Positions 44,650 through 53,583 are shown, counted from the first letter of the stretch. The stretch is 64,000 bases of DNA from Saprospiraceae bacterium UBA7687 (GCA_002482845.1 DLGT01000057.1:1-64000), one strand, 5' to 3'. Program-made: numbers and translations. The notes: a model not told the origin generated them from the sequence alone.

Positions 44650-44974
44650 TTGTATTATATAATTTGACTGTTTGTTTTTGTTTGAAAATTCAACCTTTTC
44701 AAGTACGAATAGCCTAAAGAAAATAATTTTAAAAAGAAATAATTTGCTTTAGATTAAAAAATTAACAGCGCAGTGAGCAATCTGAAACTTTTTCCAAAAG
44801 GATCCCACTGCAACTGTTAAACCAACCTGAGAATGATAATAGAACCTAAATCTTTGATATGTAAAGGTTAAGGATGAGATTAAGATTTAGTCTGAGATTA
44901 AGGTTAAGATAAAGACTTAACTCCAAACTTGACTCCATCGATTCTAGCATTTTATTTCAACCTAAATGCTAAAA
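44650..44974. other. Unusual 325-bp gap inside the dcw cluster
   Basis: Between murE and mraY, where neighbouring gaps are at most ~75 bp. It contains a terminator-like hairpin (44755-44820), a purine-rich stretch with repeated GATTAAG/GGTTAAG words (~44865-44920), and a small inverted repeat AGCATTT/AAATGCT (44945-44969). No ORF. Confidence 0.7.
44755..44820 (-). terminator. Terminator-like hairpin between murE and mraY
   Basis: On the minus strand TTAACAG-TT-GCAGTG pairs with CACTGC-G-CTGTTAA around a ~30-nt loop and is followed directly by a T-run (six T). Both the stem and the U-tract are on the transcribed strand of the dcw genes, so it would end or attenuate transcripts before mraY. 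Confidence 0.65.
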
Positions 44975-46438
44975 CTAATCCAATCCAAAAAACTCCTTCA
45001 ATATCTTTTTATCGTCAAAAGGAAACTTCTCCCCTTTTATTTCTTGGTAATTCTCATGACCTTTTCCAGCCACAAGTATAATATCGCCGTTTGATGACAT
45101 CATAACTGCTGTTTTAATAGCCGTCATTCTGTCTGTGATGCGTATCATTTTTTTGATATCTTGATCATCTAATCCAGCCACCATATCATCTAAGATAGCT
45201 TCGGGATCTTCTGACCTAGGATTATCACTTGTTAATACTACTTTATCTGACCATTTGCAGGCAACTTTTGCCATGACAGGTCTTTTTGTTTTATCTCTAT
45301 CTCCGCCACAACCTACTACAGTAATGACATTGATAGATGATTTTTTTACTTTCTGAATGGTTTCCAACACATTTTCGAGTGCATCAGGTGTATGTGCATA
45401 ATCTACGATACCACACTTTCCTGTTTTGCCATCCACGATCTGTTCAAACCTTCCATCTGCTCCTCTTAGTCCACTCAAAATTGCTAAAACTTGATCAGGG
45501 TCTTGACCTAACTCCACAGCTGCTCCGTAAACCAAAGAAAGATTGTACGCATTAAATTCTCCTATGAGTCTAAAAAATGCTTCTTTCTCATTAATCTTTA
45601 GATGCAAGCCTTGGACGGTACTTTCTAAAATCTTCGTTTTATAATCTGCCATTGATCGCAACCCATAAGTTACCTTTTTGGCTTTTGTATTCTGCAACAT
45701 CACAGAACCGTTATGATCATCGATATTGACCAAAGCAAATACATCATTGGTCAAATCATCAAAAAACTGCTTTTTAGCTTTGATGTAATTCAACATCGTT
45801 TTGTGGTAATCAAGATGATCATGCGAAATATTGGTAAACAATGCCCCTTCAAATTTCAAACCCGCTATCCTCCGTTGATCTACTGCATGAGAACTGACTT
45901 CCATAAATACATATTCACAGGATTCGTCTCGCATAGTACCAAGTAATCGATGAAGATTGACAACATCTGGTGTCGTATGGGTAGCAGGAATGATTTCATC
46001 CCCTATCCTATTCTCCACCGTAGAGATCAAACCACATTTATAACCTAGCGCTGTGAAAAGCTGAAATAAAAGTGTACTAACAGTGGTTTTACCATTGGTC
46101 CCTGTCACGCCTACTAGACGCAAACTTTCAGAAGCATGATCAAAATAGTTGTGTGCCAACTCACCTAGATAATTTCTCACATCATTTACAAGGATATAAG
46201 TAACATCAGGATTTTTCTCATCACACGTTTCACAAAGAATTACTTTTGCTCCATTTTTAATGGCAGCATCTATAAAACTGTGGCCATCTACAAGCGTTCC
46301 ACGTAATGCAGCATATATGAAGCCTTCTCCAATCTTTCGGGAATCAATTTCGATTCCCTTGATTTCGACATCATCTCTGCCATTTAACGCTACGCTAAAT
46401 CCAACCGGCAATATTTCAAACAACTTCTTTGCTTTCAA
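44975..46438 (-). CDS. murE: UDP-MurNAc-L-alanyl-D-glutamate--2,6-diaminopimelate ligase
   Basis: A 487-residue Mur ligase adding the third stem residue. The ATP P-loop is VTGTNGKTTVSTLL (~110), HTTPDV and SSHAVDQRR are family motifs. DNPR in LTSDNPRSEDPEAI (~410) is the motif that selects meso-diaminopimelate, so the peptidoglycan is predicted to be the DAP type. Translation starts at TTG 46438; an in-frame TGA lies two codons upstream. 16 bp after ftsI. Confidence 0.96.
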   Translation of the reverse strand: MKAKKLFEILPVGFSVALNGRDDVEIKGIEIDSRKIGEGFIYAALRGTLVDGHSFIDAAIKNGAKVILCETCDEKNPDVTYILVNDVRNYLGELAHNYFDHASESLRLVGVTGTNGKTTVSTLLFQLFTALGYKCGLISTVENRIGDEIIPATHTTPDVVNLHRLLGTMRDESCEYVFMEVSSHAVDQRRIAGLKFEGALFTNISHDHLDYHKTMLNYIKAKKQFFDDLTNDVFALVNIDDHNGSVMLQNTKAKKVTYGLRSMADYKTKILESTVQGLHLKINEKEAFFRLIGEFNAYNLSLVYGAAVELGQDPDQVLAILSGLRGADGRFEQIVDGKTGKCGIVDYAHTPDALENVLETIQKVKKSSINVITVVGCGGDRDKTKRPVMAKVACKWSDKVVLTSDNPRSEDPEAILDDMVAGLDDQDIKKMIRITDRMTAIKTAVMMSSNGDIILVAGKGHENYQEIKGEKFPFDDKKILKEFFGLD

Positions 46439-46454
46439 AGCTCAACCTATTTTT

Positions 46455-48563
46455 CTAATTTAAATAGATAACTATATTCTGTCCATGTGTCCCTGTACCA
46501 GGTGGTATTGATTGCCTTTGAACTTTGCCCACTCCATCGAGCTTGACTTTAAGTCCCATATTCTCTAGGAGAAATACGGCATCTCTTGCACCCATACCAC
46601 GTACATCAGGCACAATGGATTTTTTTATTTTTTTATCTGCTATTTTCATAGCTGTTTCGGATGGATCTACTTTTGCCCAATCTGATTTGGACTCATTATC
46701 ATATTTCAATTCCAAAAAATCATAAATATCACTAAAGTCTTTAGTGTAACCATATCCAGTTCCCGGCAAATTAGAAGCAACAGCCAAAGAATCGTTTAGA
46801 GTCCGCACTTGATTTGTTTTAAGTGCAAATACTTTTTCTGCTACATTCTTAAATACTGGTCCCGCTACTGCCCCACCATAAAATACTCCTTTTGGGTCAT
46901 AAATAACTACAATCATAGAATACATAGGATGATCAGCAGGAAAGTATCCACAAAAACTACCATTATACTTGGCATATTCTCCTTTATTGGCATAATTAGT
47001 TTTGGCTGTCCCTGTTTTACCTGCTAAAGTCACATATTCTGATTTTAAATGTGCCCCCGTTCCTTTAAGGATCACACCTTCCATCATTTTGCGTGCCTTC
47101 ATGATATTTTCAGGTTTTGCAATCTGTGGTTTCAGTACTACAGGATCAAACTTTTTCTTAAGTTCATCGCCCTTTCTGATTTCGCTAACCAAATATGGTT
47201 TCATGAGTTTACCTTCATTTGCAACTGCATTATAAAAGTTAAGCATTTGTAAAGGTGTCATCATCAATTCATATCCATGCGCCATCCAGGGAATAGTTGT
47301 ACCATACCACTTGTCCTTGTTCTTCACAGGATCCTTAATTTCTGGAATCGCTTCTCCAGAAATATCTATACCCGTAGGTTCATCTAGACCGAACTGCTTT
47401 AAACGTTTTACCCAAAGCTTTCTACCTTCTCTAGAATTATATACATCGTTTGCTAACGAAGCTACTCCTACATTTGAAGACAACTCAAAAGATTCTGCCA
47501 TAGTAGCATATTGCCTACCATGTCTTTCCGAATCGTGCATAGTGCGATCTGAAAATTTCATAGCACCATAATTTAAATGAACTAAAGTGTCAGGATTGGT
47601 GACACCATCTTCCATTAGTGCAAGCATGGTGGCAAGCTTCATAGTGGAACCTGGTTCACTTAATCTACCTGCTGCTTGATTGTACATTTCAAAATAAGTA
47701 CTATCCTCAGCTCTTGTCAGATTTGAAATTGCTTTGATAGCTCCAGTTCCTACTTCCATTAAAATTGCAACACCACCTTCCGCTTTATGCTTCTGCACAG
47801 CTGCTAACAATTCATGATGAACAGCATCCTGCATATCTATATTTATAGTAGTGTGAATATCATCTCCACGTTTGATTTCGTTTTCTGAAGGATCATACAC
47901 AGGCACCCAAATATCTTCGCCAGGTGAAAGACGTTTCATTAATCTTTGATCGGTATCACCTTTCAAAAATTTATCAAAATAACCTTCTAGTCCTATTCTA
48001 TCTGCGTTCACACGGTCTACACCAATAGTTCTACTTGCTAATTCTTTATAAGGCTTCACACGTTTCCCATATCTAGATACAACCATTCCGCCACGTATCT
48101 TACCCAATCTAAATATAGGTGCTTTTTTCATTTTATTGAATGCTTCTATATCTAGACCTTTAGCTATAAAGAAATACTTATTGCCTTTTTTTCTTGCTGC
48201 CATAAGTTCCTTCTTCCATTCAGATTTTGACTTTTCTCTAATAAAATCTGGATCGAAATTACTTAAATATATGGCAAGAGAATCTACTCCTTTATCGAAA
48301 TCATCTTTTCTGATGATACTCAAATCCATCCTAACCTCAAAGAACTGAATAGATGTAGACAATAAATTACTCTCTTCAGCGTAAATATTACCTCTATCTG
48401 CATCTACAGAGCGCCATTTAACATTGACTTCTCCTTTTTGACGCCATTTATCTCTTTCGACAACACTGATCTTAAATACCCTGAACAAGATTACTATTGC
48501 GACTAGCACAAAGCAAAACATCACCAAATATGCCCGCCATAGTAACTCCTTCTTCTTGTCCAT
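46455..48563 (-). CDS. ftsI: Septal peptidoglycan transpeptidase FtsI (class B PBP) with PASTA domain
   Basis: A 702-residue protein with one N-terminal transmembrane helix (~10-28), a dimerisation domain and a penicillin-binding transpeptidase domain. Active-site motifs are STMK (~305, SxxK), SSN in FELSSNVGVA, and KTGTAK (~512). A single PASTA domain closes the protein (~642-702, VPDVRGMGARDAVFLLENMG). PASTA on FtsI is usual in Bacteroidota and is thought to sense glycan. It partners FtsW in septal wall synthesis. Flanked by ftsL (11 bp) and murE (16 bp). Confidence 0.97.
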   Translation of the reverse strand: MDKKKELLWRAYLVMFCFVLVAIVILFRVFKISVVERDKWRQKGEVNVKWRSVDADRGNIYAEESNLLSTSIQFFEVRMDLSIIRKDDFDKGVDSLAIYLSNFDPDFIREKSKSEWKKELMAARKKGNKYFFIAKGLDIEAFNKMKKAPIFRLGKIRGGMVVSRYGKRVKPYKELASRTIGVDRVNADRIGLEGYFDKFLKGDTDQRLMKRLSPGEDIWVPVYDPSENEIKRGDDIHTTINIDMQDAVHHELLAAVQKHKAEGGVAILMEVGTGAIKAISNLTRAEDSTYFEMYNQAAGRLSEPGSTMKLATMLALMEDGVTNPDTLVHLNYGAMKFSDRTMHDSERHGRQYATMAESFELSSNVGVASLANDVYNSREGRKLWVKRLKQFGLDEPTGIDISGEAIPEIKDPVKNKDKWYGTTIPWMAHGYELMMTPLQMLNFYNAVANEGKLMKPYLVSEIRKGDELKKKFDPVVLKPQIAKPENIMKARKMMEGVILKGTGAHLKSEYVTLAGKTGTAKTNYANKGEYAKYNGSFCGYFPADHPMYSMIVVIYDPKGVFYGGAVAGPVFKNVAEKVFALKTNQVRTLNDSLAVASNLPGTGYGYTKDFSDIYDFLELKYDNESKSDWAKVDPSETAMKIADKKIKKSIVPDVRGMGARDAVFLLENMGLKVKLDGVGKVQRQSIPPGTGTHGQNIVIYLN

Positions 48564-48574
48564 TTGTTATACAA

Positions 48575-48898
48575 TCATTTACTGTTTTTGTCCGCTACAA
48601 TTTTGAATGGTGGCTCGGTCAATGGCAAAAGACCTGACCCTTCCACTTTCTTTTCAATTTGCGATTGTATGCTACCATGCATCACTTCCTGCTTAAGGTT
48701 CATGGCCCTCCACTTGGTATCTTTTACCTCTTGCTTGAGTGATTCTATCCTACGCACTGATTTTTCAGTTGCATGGGCATTAGAAATATAAACCACCCCT
48801 AGCAAAACCAGGTAGCATACAAACGGCAAATTGACAAAAATCCATTCGACCCATTTCAGTCTAAAAAGTGTAGCTTTCTTATCCTGGAAACTAGCCAT
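48575..48898 (-). CDS. ftsL: FtsL-like cell division protein
   Basis: A 107-residue bitopic protein with a basic N-terminus, one transmembrane helix (~18-38, WIFVNLPFVCYLVLLGVVYI) and a periplasmic coiled-coil-like helix (VRRIESLKQEVKDTKWRAMNLKQ). This is the architecture of FtsL, which with FtsQ activates FtsWI. Sequence identity is weak, as always for FtsL, so the call rests on size, topology and position between rsmH and ftsI. Confidence 0.85.
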   Translation of the reverse strand: MASFQDKKATLFRLKWVEWIFVNLPFVCYLVLLGVVYISNAHATEKSVRRIESLKQEVKDTKWRAMNLKQEVMHGSIQSQIEKKVEGSGLLPLTEPPFKIVADKNSK

Positions 48899-48973
48899 AA
48901 AAATGAATTAATATTTATTTTAAATTACAAATTATCAACTTTGAACGACGAAACGCTTTGAACTTCTCTTCTT

Positions 48974-49873
48974 CTAAATTTTCTCTGCCACTCTTAGCTT
49001 TGCACTTCTCGACCTTACATTTACTTTTTGCTCTTTTGAATCTGCCATGATGACTTTTTTATTGACCAATGAGAACGGCTTTTGGATATTGCCAAACTCA
49101 TCTTTTTCAACTTCACCATCAAAATTCCCGCTTTTGAAAAAATTCTTGACCACTCTATCTTCAATACTGTGAAAAGTGATTACTGAAAATCTTCCACCAG
49201 GTTTTAACACCGCCAATCCATCTTCTAGCATATCCTTCAGCGCACCAATTTCATCATTTACTTCCATCCTAAGCGCTTGATATACCTGTGAGAAGTATTT
49301 CAATCTCAGCCCCATTACATTTTGATCGAGTACACGATTAAAATCAAATGTGGTTTTGATGTCTGCAAATTTCCTTGCGTTGATGATGGCCTTTGCTAGA
49401 CTTTTTGAATTTCTAACTTCACCATACCTACTAAGAATTTCTACCAAGGATTCTTCTGAGTAAGTGCGCAAAAGATCTGCAGCAGACATATCGCTTTTGA
49501 TATTCATCCGCATATCCAATGGAGCATCGAACCTGTAAGAAAAACCTCTTTCGGGAAAATCTAACTGATGAGAAGAAACTCCTAAGTCAGCTAAAATACC
49601 ATCCACTTCACTGATTCCTTCCAATCTTAAAAACCGTTTAAGGTATCTAAAATTTGCTTCTATTAATGTGAATCTGGTGTCATGAATCATGTTTTCTACG
49701 GCATCTTCATCCTGGTCAAAAGCATACAAATGCCCTTTGGCACTAAGCTCATTTAAAATCGATCTGGAATGTCCTCCGGCGCCAAATGTCACATCGACAT
49801 ACTTTCCGTCTGGCCGGATACTAAGAGATTTGATACTTTCGTCTAAAAGAACAGAAACGTGATACTCACTCAT
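48974..49873 (-). CDS. rsmH: 16S rRNA (cytosine1402-N4)-methyltransferase
   Basis: A 299-residue SAM-dependent methyltransferase (MraW) that methylates N4 of C1402 in the ribosomal P site. SAM-binding VDVTFGAGGHSRSIL is at ~27-41; LADLGVSSHQLD and RGFSYRFDAPLDMRM are signature motifs; SVITFHSIEDRVVKNFF is near the end. Normal length. It follows mraZ by 11 bp, the usual start of a dcw cluster. Confidence 0.97.
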   Translation of the reverse strand: MSEYHVSVLLDESIKSLSIRPDGKYVDVTFGAGGHSRSILNELSAKGHLYAFDQDEDAVENMIHDTRFTLIEANFRYLKRFLRLEGISEVDGILADLGVSSHQLDFPERGFSYRFDAPLDMRMNIKSDMSAADLLRTYSEESLVEILSRYGEVRNSKSLAKAIINARKFADIKTTFDFNRVLDQNVMGLRLKYFSQVYQALRMEVNDEIGALKDMLEDGLAVLKPGGRFSVITFHSIEDRVVKNFFKSGNFDGEVEKDEFGNIQKPFSLVNKKVIMADSKEQKVNVRSRSAKLRVAEKI

Positions 49874-49884
49874 GTTGATCAGAT

Positions 49885-50355
49885 TTATAAATCTGTGTTA
49901 GGTTTGATCCCTCCAAAAATCTGCTCTGCAATGAGTCCGAATTCGCTTGGCTCTTCGCCCAGCATGTCATCATATTTATCTTTTGCCCAGATTTCGATTT
50001 GATTTTGATATGCAAATAGGACAACGTCTTTGTCGATCCCTGCATATTCCATCAGACTTGAAGGTAAATTTACCCTTTCTGATGCATCAACGTCTAATTC
50101 TGTGGCTCCACGATAAAAATACCTGATGGCCTGCCTCTGTTGTGTACTGTAAATGTTGAGTTGATTAATCTCGTTCGTCTTTACTTCCCAAACGTCATTG
50201 GGATACAACATTAAGTGCTTCTCAAAACCTCGGTTGATTGTAAACTTGAGATTTTCAACACCACCGATCTGCTTTACAATTGCTGCGGGCAATTTAAGCC
50301 TTCCTTTGGCATCGAGTTTACACTCATATTCTCCGGTGAATTTATATTGTTTCAC
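49885..50355 (-). CDS. mraZ: Transcriptional regulator MraZ
   Basis: A 156-residue AbrB-like DNA-binding protein with the two MraZ domains. Both conserved motif types are seen: ECKLDAKGRLKLPAA (~11-25) and LDVDASERVNLPSSLMEYAG (~87-106), each a DxxGR/DxxxR-type swapped-hairpin motif. MraZ forms ring oligomers and represses its own dcw promoter. Translation starts at GTG 50355, about 20 bp downstream of a -7 element that is overlapped by TGGGA boxes. First gene of the cluster. Confidence 0.96.
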   Translation of the reverse strand: MKQYKFTGEYECKLDAKGRLKLPAAIVKQIGGVENLKFTINRGFEKHLMLYPNDVWEVKTNEINQLNIYSTQQRQAIRYFYRGATELDVDASERVNLPSSLMEYAGIDKDVVLFAYQNQIEIWAKDKYDDMLGEEPSEFGLIAEQIFGGIKPNTDL

Positions 50356-50377
50356 ACTTTTCTGTTGGTTGTTGATG

Positions 50378-50385
50378 CAAAGGTA
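50378..50385 (-). promoter_or_regulatory. -7 element of the dcw operon promoter
   Basis: On the minus strand TACCTTTG matches TAnnTTTG and lies 22 bp upstream of the mraZ GTG. The -33 region would fall at about 50402-50408, inside the MraZ boxes. Confidence 0.7.
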
Positions 50386-50393
50386 TCACAGTT

Positions 50394-50418
50394 TCCCACT
50401 TTTTCCCACTTTTTCCCA
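50394..50418 (-). promoter_or_regulatory. MraZ operator: three TGGGA boxes at 10-bp spacing
   Basis: The minus strand reads TGGGA at 50414-50418, 50404-50408 and 50394-50398, each separated by five bases. Direct TGGGN repeats with 5-bp spacers are the described MraZ binding site in other bacteria. They cover the -33 region of the dcw promoter, so MraZ binding should repress. Confidence 0.85.
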
Positions 50419-50845
50419 AAAAATATAACGAAATATATATATTATTTTTTTAATCTGTTATGTGATGTAATCAAATCAATTACACATTGCAAATGATTTG
50501 ATTATAAAACCGCTAAAATAGGTATAAATGGAAGGTTTATCGGCGAATGCCTTATCTCAGGTTGGTATTAAATATTACACAAAATTATATATTAATAATA
50601 TAACAAACAAATAAATGTATGGAAAATTGAAATACTGGTAATAATACATTAAATTATTTTATATGTAATAATATTCAACAAAAATATGGTATATAGTAAC
50701 ATTAGTAGTAATTATCATATGATCGGGATGTTTGTCAATGTTTGAGGCAGTTATATATACAGTTTTTTGACCCTATTTCTAAAGTTTAAAACCAAATACT
50801 ATCGTCAAAGTAGGAAACTAACTGATTAAAAATAAAGTGCTAAAG
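50419..50845. other. AT-rich spacer upstream of mraZ
   Basis: No gene. It holds an 11-bp perfect inverted repeat TAATCAAATCA/TGATTTGATTA with a 15-nt loop (50468-50504), possibly a regulator site or an extragenic palindrome. The rest is very AT-rich and unremarkable. Confidence 0.5.
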
Positions 50846-51145
50846 TTAAGGACCGGAAGATTTGTTATTTACCCTAATCTCCTTAAAGCTTGTCCCACCG
50901 CATATCATATCTATCTTTGTATTATTGGTGGTCACTTCCCAAGCTCCGGAGGTGCAGGAATGAAGTGCTTTGGCAGCATGGGTATATCTTTTGTCTGGTT
51001 TGAACTCAAGAGTACTGCCATTATTGGCAAGTTTCCACTACCCTAGCAAAGTTGCCGTAAGGGTAGTAACGGTACACGGTTTTATCGCGGTGTCTTCATC
51101 TTTGCTACATGTGTGGATATAAAGGGAGATTATTGTGACTTGTGT
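50846..51145 (-). pseudogene. Decayed lipocalin-like lipoprotein
   Basis: One minus-strand frame reads THTCSKDEDTAIKP (a lipobox-like Cys followed by an acidic stretch), then LLG, a TAG stop, and WKLANNGSTLEFKPD, GAWEVTTNNTKIDMI and FKEIRVNN before TAA. The order TWKLxxNGxxLxFxxD...GxWEVxNNxxI is that of Bacteroidota lipocalin-like lipoproteins. There is no intact start, an internal stop, and a missing C-terminal end, so I call it a pseudogene. An open frame on the opposite strand (50837-51046) is its shadow. Confidence 0.55.
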
Positions 51146-51241
51146 CTATGGGTCATGCATAAGCACTCCATATGCCTATAAATAGCAATACTATGGTTTG
51201 AAAGGAAATATTATTTTTCATAAATATGATTAACTTTGATT

Positions 51242-51967
51242 TTAAAATTTCAAAGCTAGCTCTGGGTTCCTAAGTGCAATATCTAAACTAGTTAAATATT
51301 TAAACTCTGTATGCATATATTCAATCCAGTCTGTAGGGTATGGAATATTGTCCAAAATTGATTTTATATAAAATTCACTTTGGTTTATATATGCCAATTT
51401 GAGAATAGTATCATAATGTTCATTATTTGACTTGTATGCAAAATAAAGTTTACGTATGTAGGCCCCAAAATTATAACCTTCCATTCCAATTAAATACATT
51501 GATTTTTCAGAATTTCCATTTGGAAGGACTTTTTCAATTGTTTCATTATAAACGCTATTATAAAAATGGATATCACGGTGCCTCGTGGATTCAATAAATT
51601 CAGTCAAAGTTTGAAGTGTTGATGTCAATCGATCAATAAAGTACGTTTTCGATTTATCATTTTTATATAATTCCAAATCGATAATGCAGTCAATAGTAAT
51701 TCCATCCACGAATATATCAAGTCCACCACTTTTCCTGATTCGATTAAGTAGAGTATAAAATTCAGTAAAAAGATTTGATACTACTGTACAAAAATTCCAA
51801 ACATTAGGAGATACTTCAGAATAATAAAAACCAATACAATATGAAACGTATTCAAATTGCAATTTTACTCCATATCGACTATCTTTCTCAAATTTATAAG
51901 CCTTGTCTTGAAAATCAGACACAACCTTTTCAACTAATTTATCTGTTATATGCTCAATTTGTTTCAT
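51242..51967 (-). CDS. Hypothetical protein
   Basis: A 241-residue, probably cytoplasmic and largely helical protein, with no signal peptide or transmembrane segment and rich in Tyr, Phe and Asn. The middle has an RHRDIHFYN segment and a GMEGYNFGAYIR segment; no catalytic motif is evident. I do not recognise the family. It stands alone between a pseudogene and the respiratory operon, with lower GC than its neighbours, which would fit a recently acquired gene. The ATG at 51967 begins MKQIEHITDKLVEK. Confidence 0.6.
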   Translation of the reverse strand: MKQIEHITDKLVEKVVSDFQDKAYKFEKDSRYGVKLQFEYVSYCIGFYYSEVSPNVWNFCTVVSNLFTEFYTLLNRIRKSGGLDIFVDGITIDCIIDLELYKNDKSKTYFIDRLTSTLQTLTEFIESTRHRDIHFYNSVYNETIEKVLPNGNSEKSMYLIGMEGYNFGAYIRKLYFAYKSNNEHYDTILKLAYINQSEFYIKSILDNIPYPTDWIEYMHTEFKYLTSLDIALRNPELALKF

Positions 51968-52313
51968 CGTATAATATTTTATAAATATGGTTTTATAACA
52001 TTCCTACTTCATCAGCACCATTTAAATCAAAAAACAAGATGCATTTTATCTAATCTCTGCACAGTAAAGGCCATATTTAAGAAGATTGTCGCACTTTATA
52101 CCTGCAATCCTATATTTTAAGAATTTGTAATTCATCGTTAACCATCCATAAATTTATGCAAAAATATAAACCAATCTTTGCAACTTCATAACACTTGCCC
52201 TGCAAAATACGTAAATCTGACTTATTCTACAGAATTTTGATTGAAAATAGTTTTCCTTGACTCTCCTACATTAGAGTAGATAAAACGAAATTCGGTATAA
52301 TTAGTATGATAAC
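51968..52313. other. Spacer between hypothetical gene and respiratory operon
   Basis: No ORF. A possible minus-strand -7 element TATTTTTG lies at 52159-52166, which would give the hypothetical gene a leader of about 185 bp. No convincing terminator for the respiratory operon was found; CTAC/GTAG near 52270 is too weak. Confidence 0.35.
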
Positions 52314-52565
52314 TTACGCTTCCTTAGTTTCGTTGTCATAGTTTTTTCTGTTCTTATACCATAGATAAGCCATCGAGCCTACTAGTAAATAAGGTAAGGC
52401 AAACATGTATAGTATCCCTTTATTTAATCCTTTACCAGCACTACCGCCATCTCTAAGGTTGGATTCAGCTGATAGCTTACACATTGGACATTGCGCAATC
52501 AACTCTGGTTGGATCAAAACAACTATACCAATTATCAACAAAAATAGTACAACTACCTTTTTCAT
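52314..52565 (-). CDS. Small CxxC membrane protein of the cox cluster
   Basis: An 83-residue protein. An N-terminal signal or transmembrane helix (VVVLFLLIIGIVVLI) is followed by AQCPMCK, giving a CxxC on the periplasmic side. After ~25 polar residues (SAESNLRDGGSAGKGL) comes a second helix (ILYMFALPYLLVGSMAYLWY) and a charged tail. Small proteins of this type sit at the end of cox clusters in Bacteroidota; a role in copper or redox handling during oxidase assembly is an inference. ATG 52565 overlaps the upstream TGA by 4 bp (ATGA), so the gene is translationally coupled. Confidence 0.75.
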   Translation of the reverse strand: MKKVVVLFLLIIGIVVLIQPELIAQCPMCKLSAESNLRDGGSAGKGLNKGILYMFALPYLLVGSMAYLWYKNRKNYDNETKEA

Positions 52566-53101
52566 ATATAACAAGGTTTAAGCATTAAGTAACAAATAGG
52601 CCCTGTGATCGCCACATACAACCAAATAGGAAATACCCATCTTGCCATTTTACGATGTTTTTCTACTTGAAATGTAAATCCCCTTGTAAATGTAAGCAGT
52701 ATAAATGGTAAAGACAACCCAGCCAAAATGATATGACTGATCAATAAAAAGAAATACACAGTCCTAATTCCACCCTCTTTACAATAAGTAGTCTCTACAG
52801 TAGTAAAATGATACAAAACATAGCATAATAAAAATAACCCCGAAAACAATAACGCTCCGTAGATTGATTTTCTATGATTCTCCACTTCCTTTCTCTTTAT
52901 AAAATATATAGCAGATAACAAACATATAGTGACTAATGTATTTAAAACTGCATGTATAGGCGGAAGGAACGAAAAATCTACACCAAGATCAATTTTCACT
53001 TGTCTCATAACACCAACCAAAGCAAGAACAGCTATAGATATAATAATACTTGCTATGTTCAATTTTCTAGCTAATTGGTCATTTGGAGCGGGATATCTCA
53101 T
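52562..53101 (-). CDS. DUF420 family membrane protein
   Basis: A 179-residue protein with five predicted helices. DUF420 features are visible: FLPPIHAVLNTL, FIKRKEVENHRKSIYGAL, and a late HRKMARWVFPIWLYVAITG, with histidines near the membrane faces. DUF420 proteins (related to CtaM/YozB) are tied to assembly of haem-copper oxidases, which matches this location. It overlaps both neighbours by 4 bp (ATGA), so it is translated in series with the SCO-like and CxxC genes. Confidence 0.85.
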   Translation of the reverse strand: MRYPAPNDQLARKLNIASIIISIAVLALVGVMRQVKIDLGVDFSFLPPIHAVLNTLVTICLLSAIYFIKRKEVENHRKSIYGALLFSGLFLLCYVLYHFTTVETTYCKEGGIRTVYFFLLISHIILAGLSLPFILLTFTRGFTFQVEKHRKMARWVFPIWLYVAITGPICYLMLKPCYI

Positions 53102-53583
53102 TGTTTCAATTTTATATCTACTTCTTTGACTCTTGGTATTACAATAGCCAAATGTTCTATTAATTTTTTAACACCATCCATATCAGCTTTGTAAACATTT
53201 CTAATGTGTGAAGATGTATCAATCAAAATGTAATCATTTTCTTCATACTTAAATTTAGTATCTCCTAAATAATTTTCTGCTAAATGAATATAAGCAGATG
53301 AACTATCGTATGATAATATCTGAAAGCCATCAGTTTTTTTAAACTGCTCATTTAATTGATCGAGATGTTTGTTAATTTCATCATTACTATGCAATACTAA
53401 AACTGTAGTTTTACCTCGTAAAAGTCCTAAAGTATCAACATTAATTGAAATACTATCTTTGACCAATAACTCTGCTAATGCCGCCTTCCTATAATTTAAA
53501 CCTTGATTTAAATAATACCAAGATCCAAAAGGCACCACAACCACAAATAACCCCAAAACTATCCAAGATAATAACTTACCCAT
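53098..53583 (-). CDS. SCO1/SenC-like protein lacking the copper-binding cysteines
   Basis: A 161-residue protein anchored by one N-terminal helix (LLSWIVLGLFVVVVPFGSWYYL). The exported part begins GLNYRKAALAELLVKDS and looks like a reduced thioredoxin/SCO fold (GLLRGKTTVLVLHSND, IDTSSHIRNVYKADMDGVKKLIEHLAIVIPR). The CxxxC of SCO copper chaperones is absent; no cysteine at all is visible. It may therefore act structurally in oxidase assembly rather than carry copper. Start: ATG 53583 rather than TTG 53604. Position between subunit IV and DUF420 supports the assembly role. Confidence 0.65.
   Translation of the reverse strand: MGKLLSWIVLGLFVVVVPFGSWYYLNQGLNYRKAALAELLVKDSISINVDTLGLLRGKTTVLVLHSNDEINKHLDQLNEQFKKTDGFQILSYDSSSAYIHLAENYLGDTKFKYEENDYILIDTSSHIRNVYKADMDGVKKLIEHLAIVIPRVKEVDIKLKQ

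Noticed and set aside
34565..50355. Missing murF as a sign of an incomplete wall pathway
   Set aside because: Bacteroidota commonly keep murF outside the dcw cluster, so its absence here is expected.
50837..51046. 69-codon plus-strand frame
   Set aside because: It is antisense to the decayed lipocalin-like lipoprotein and shows no protein character.
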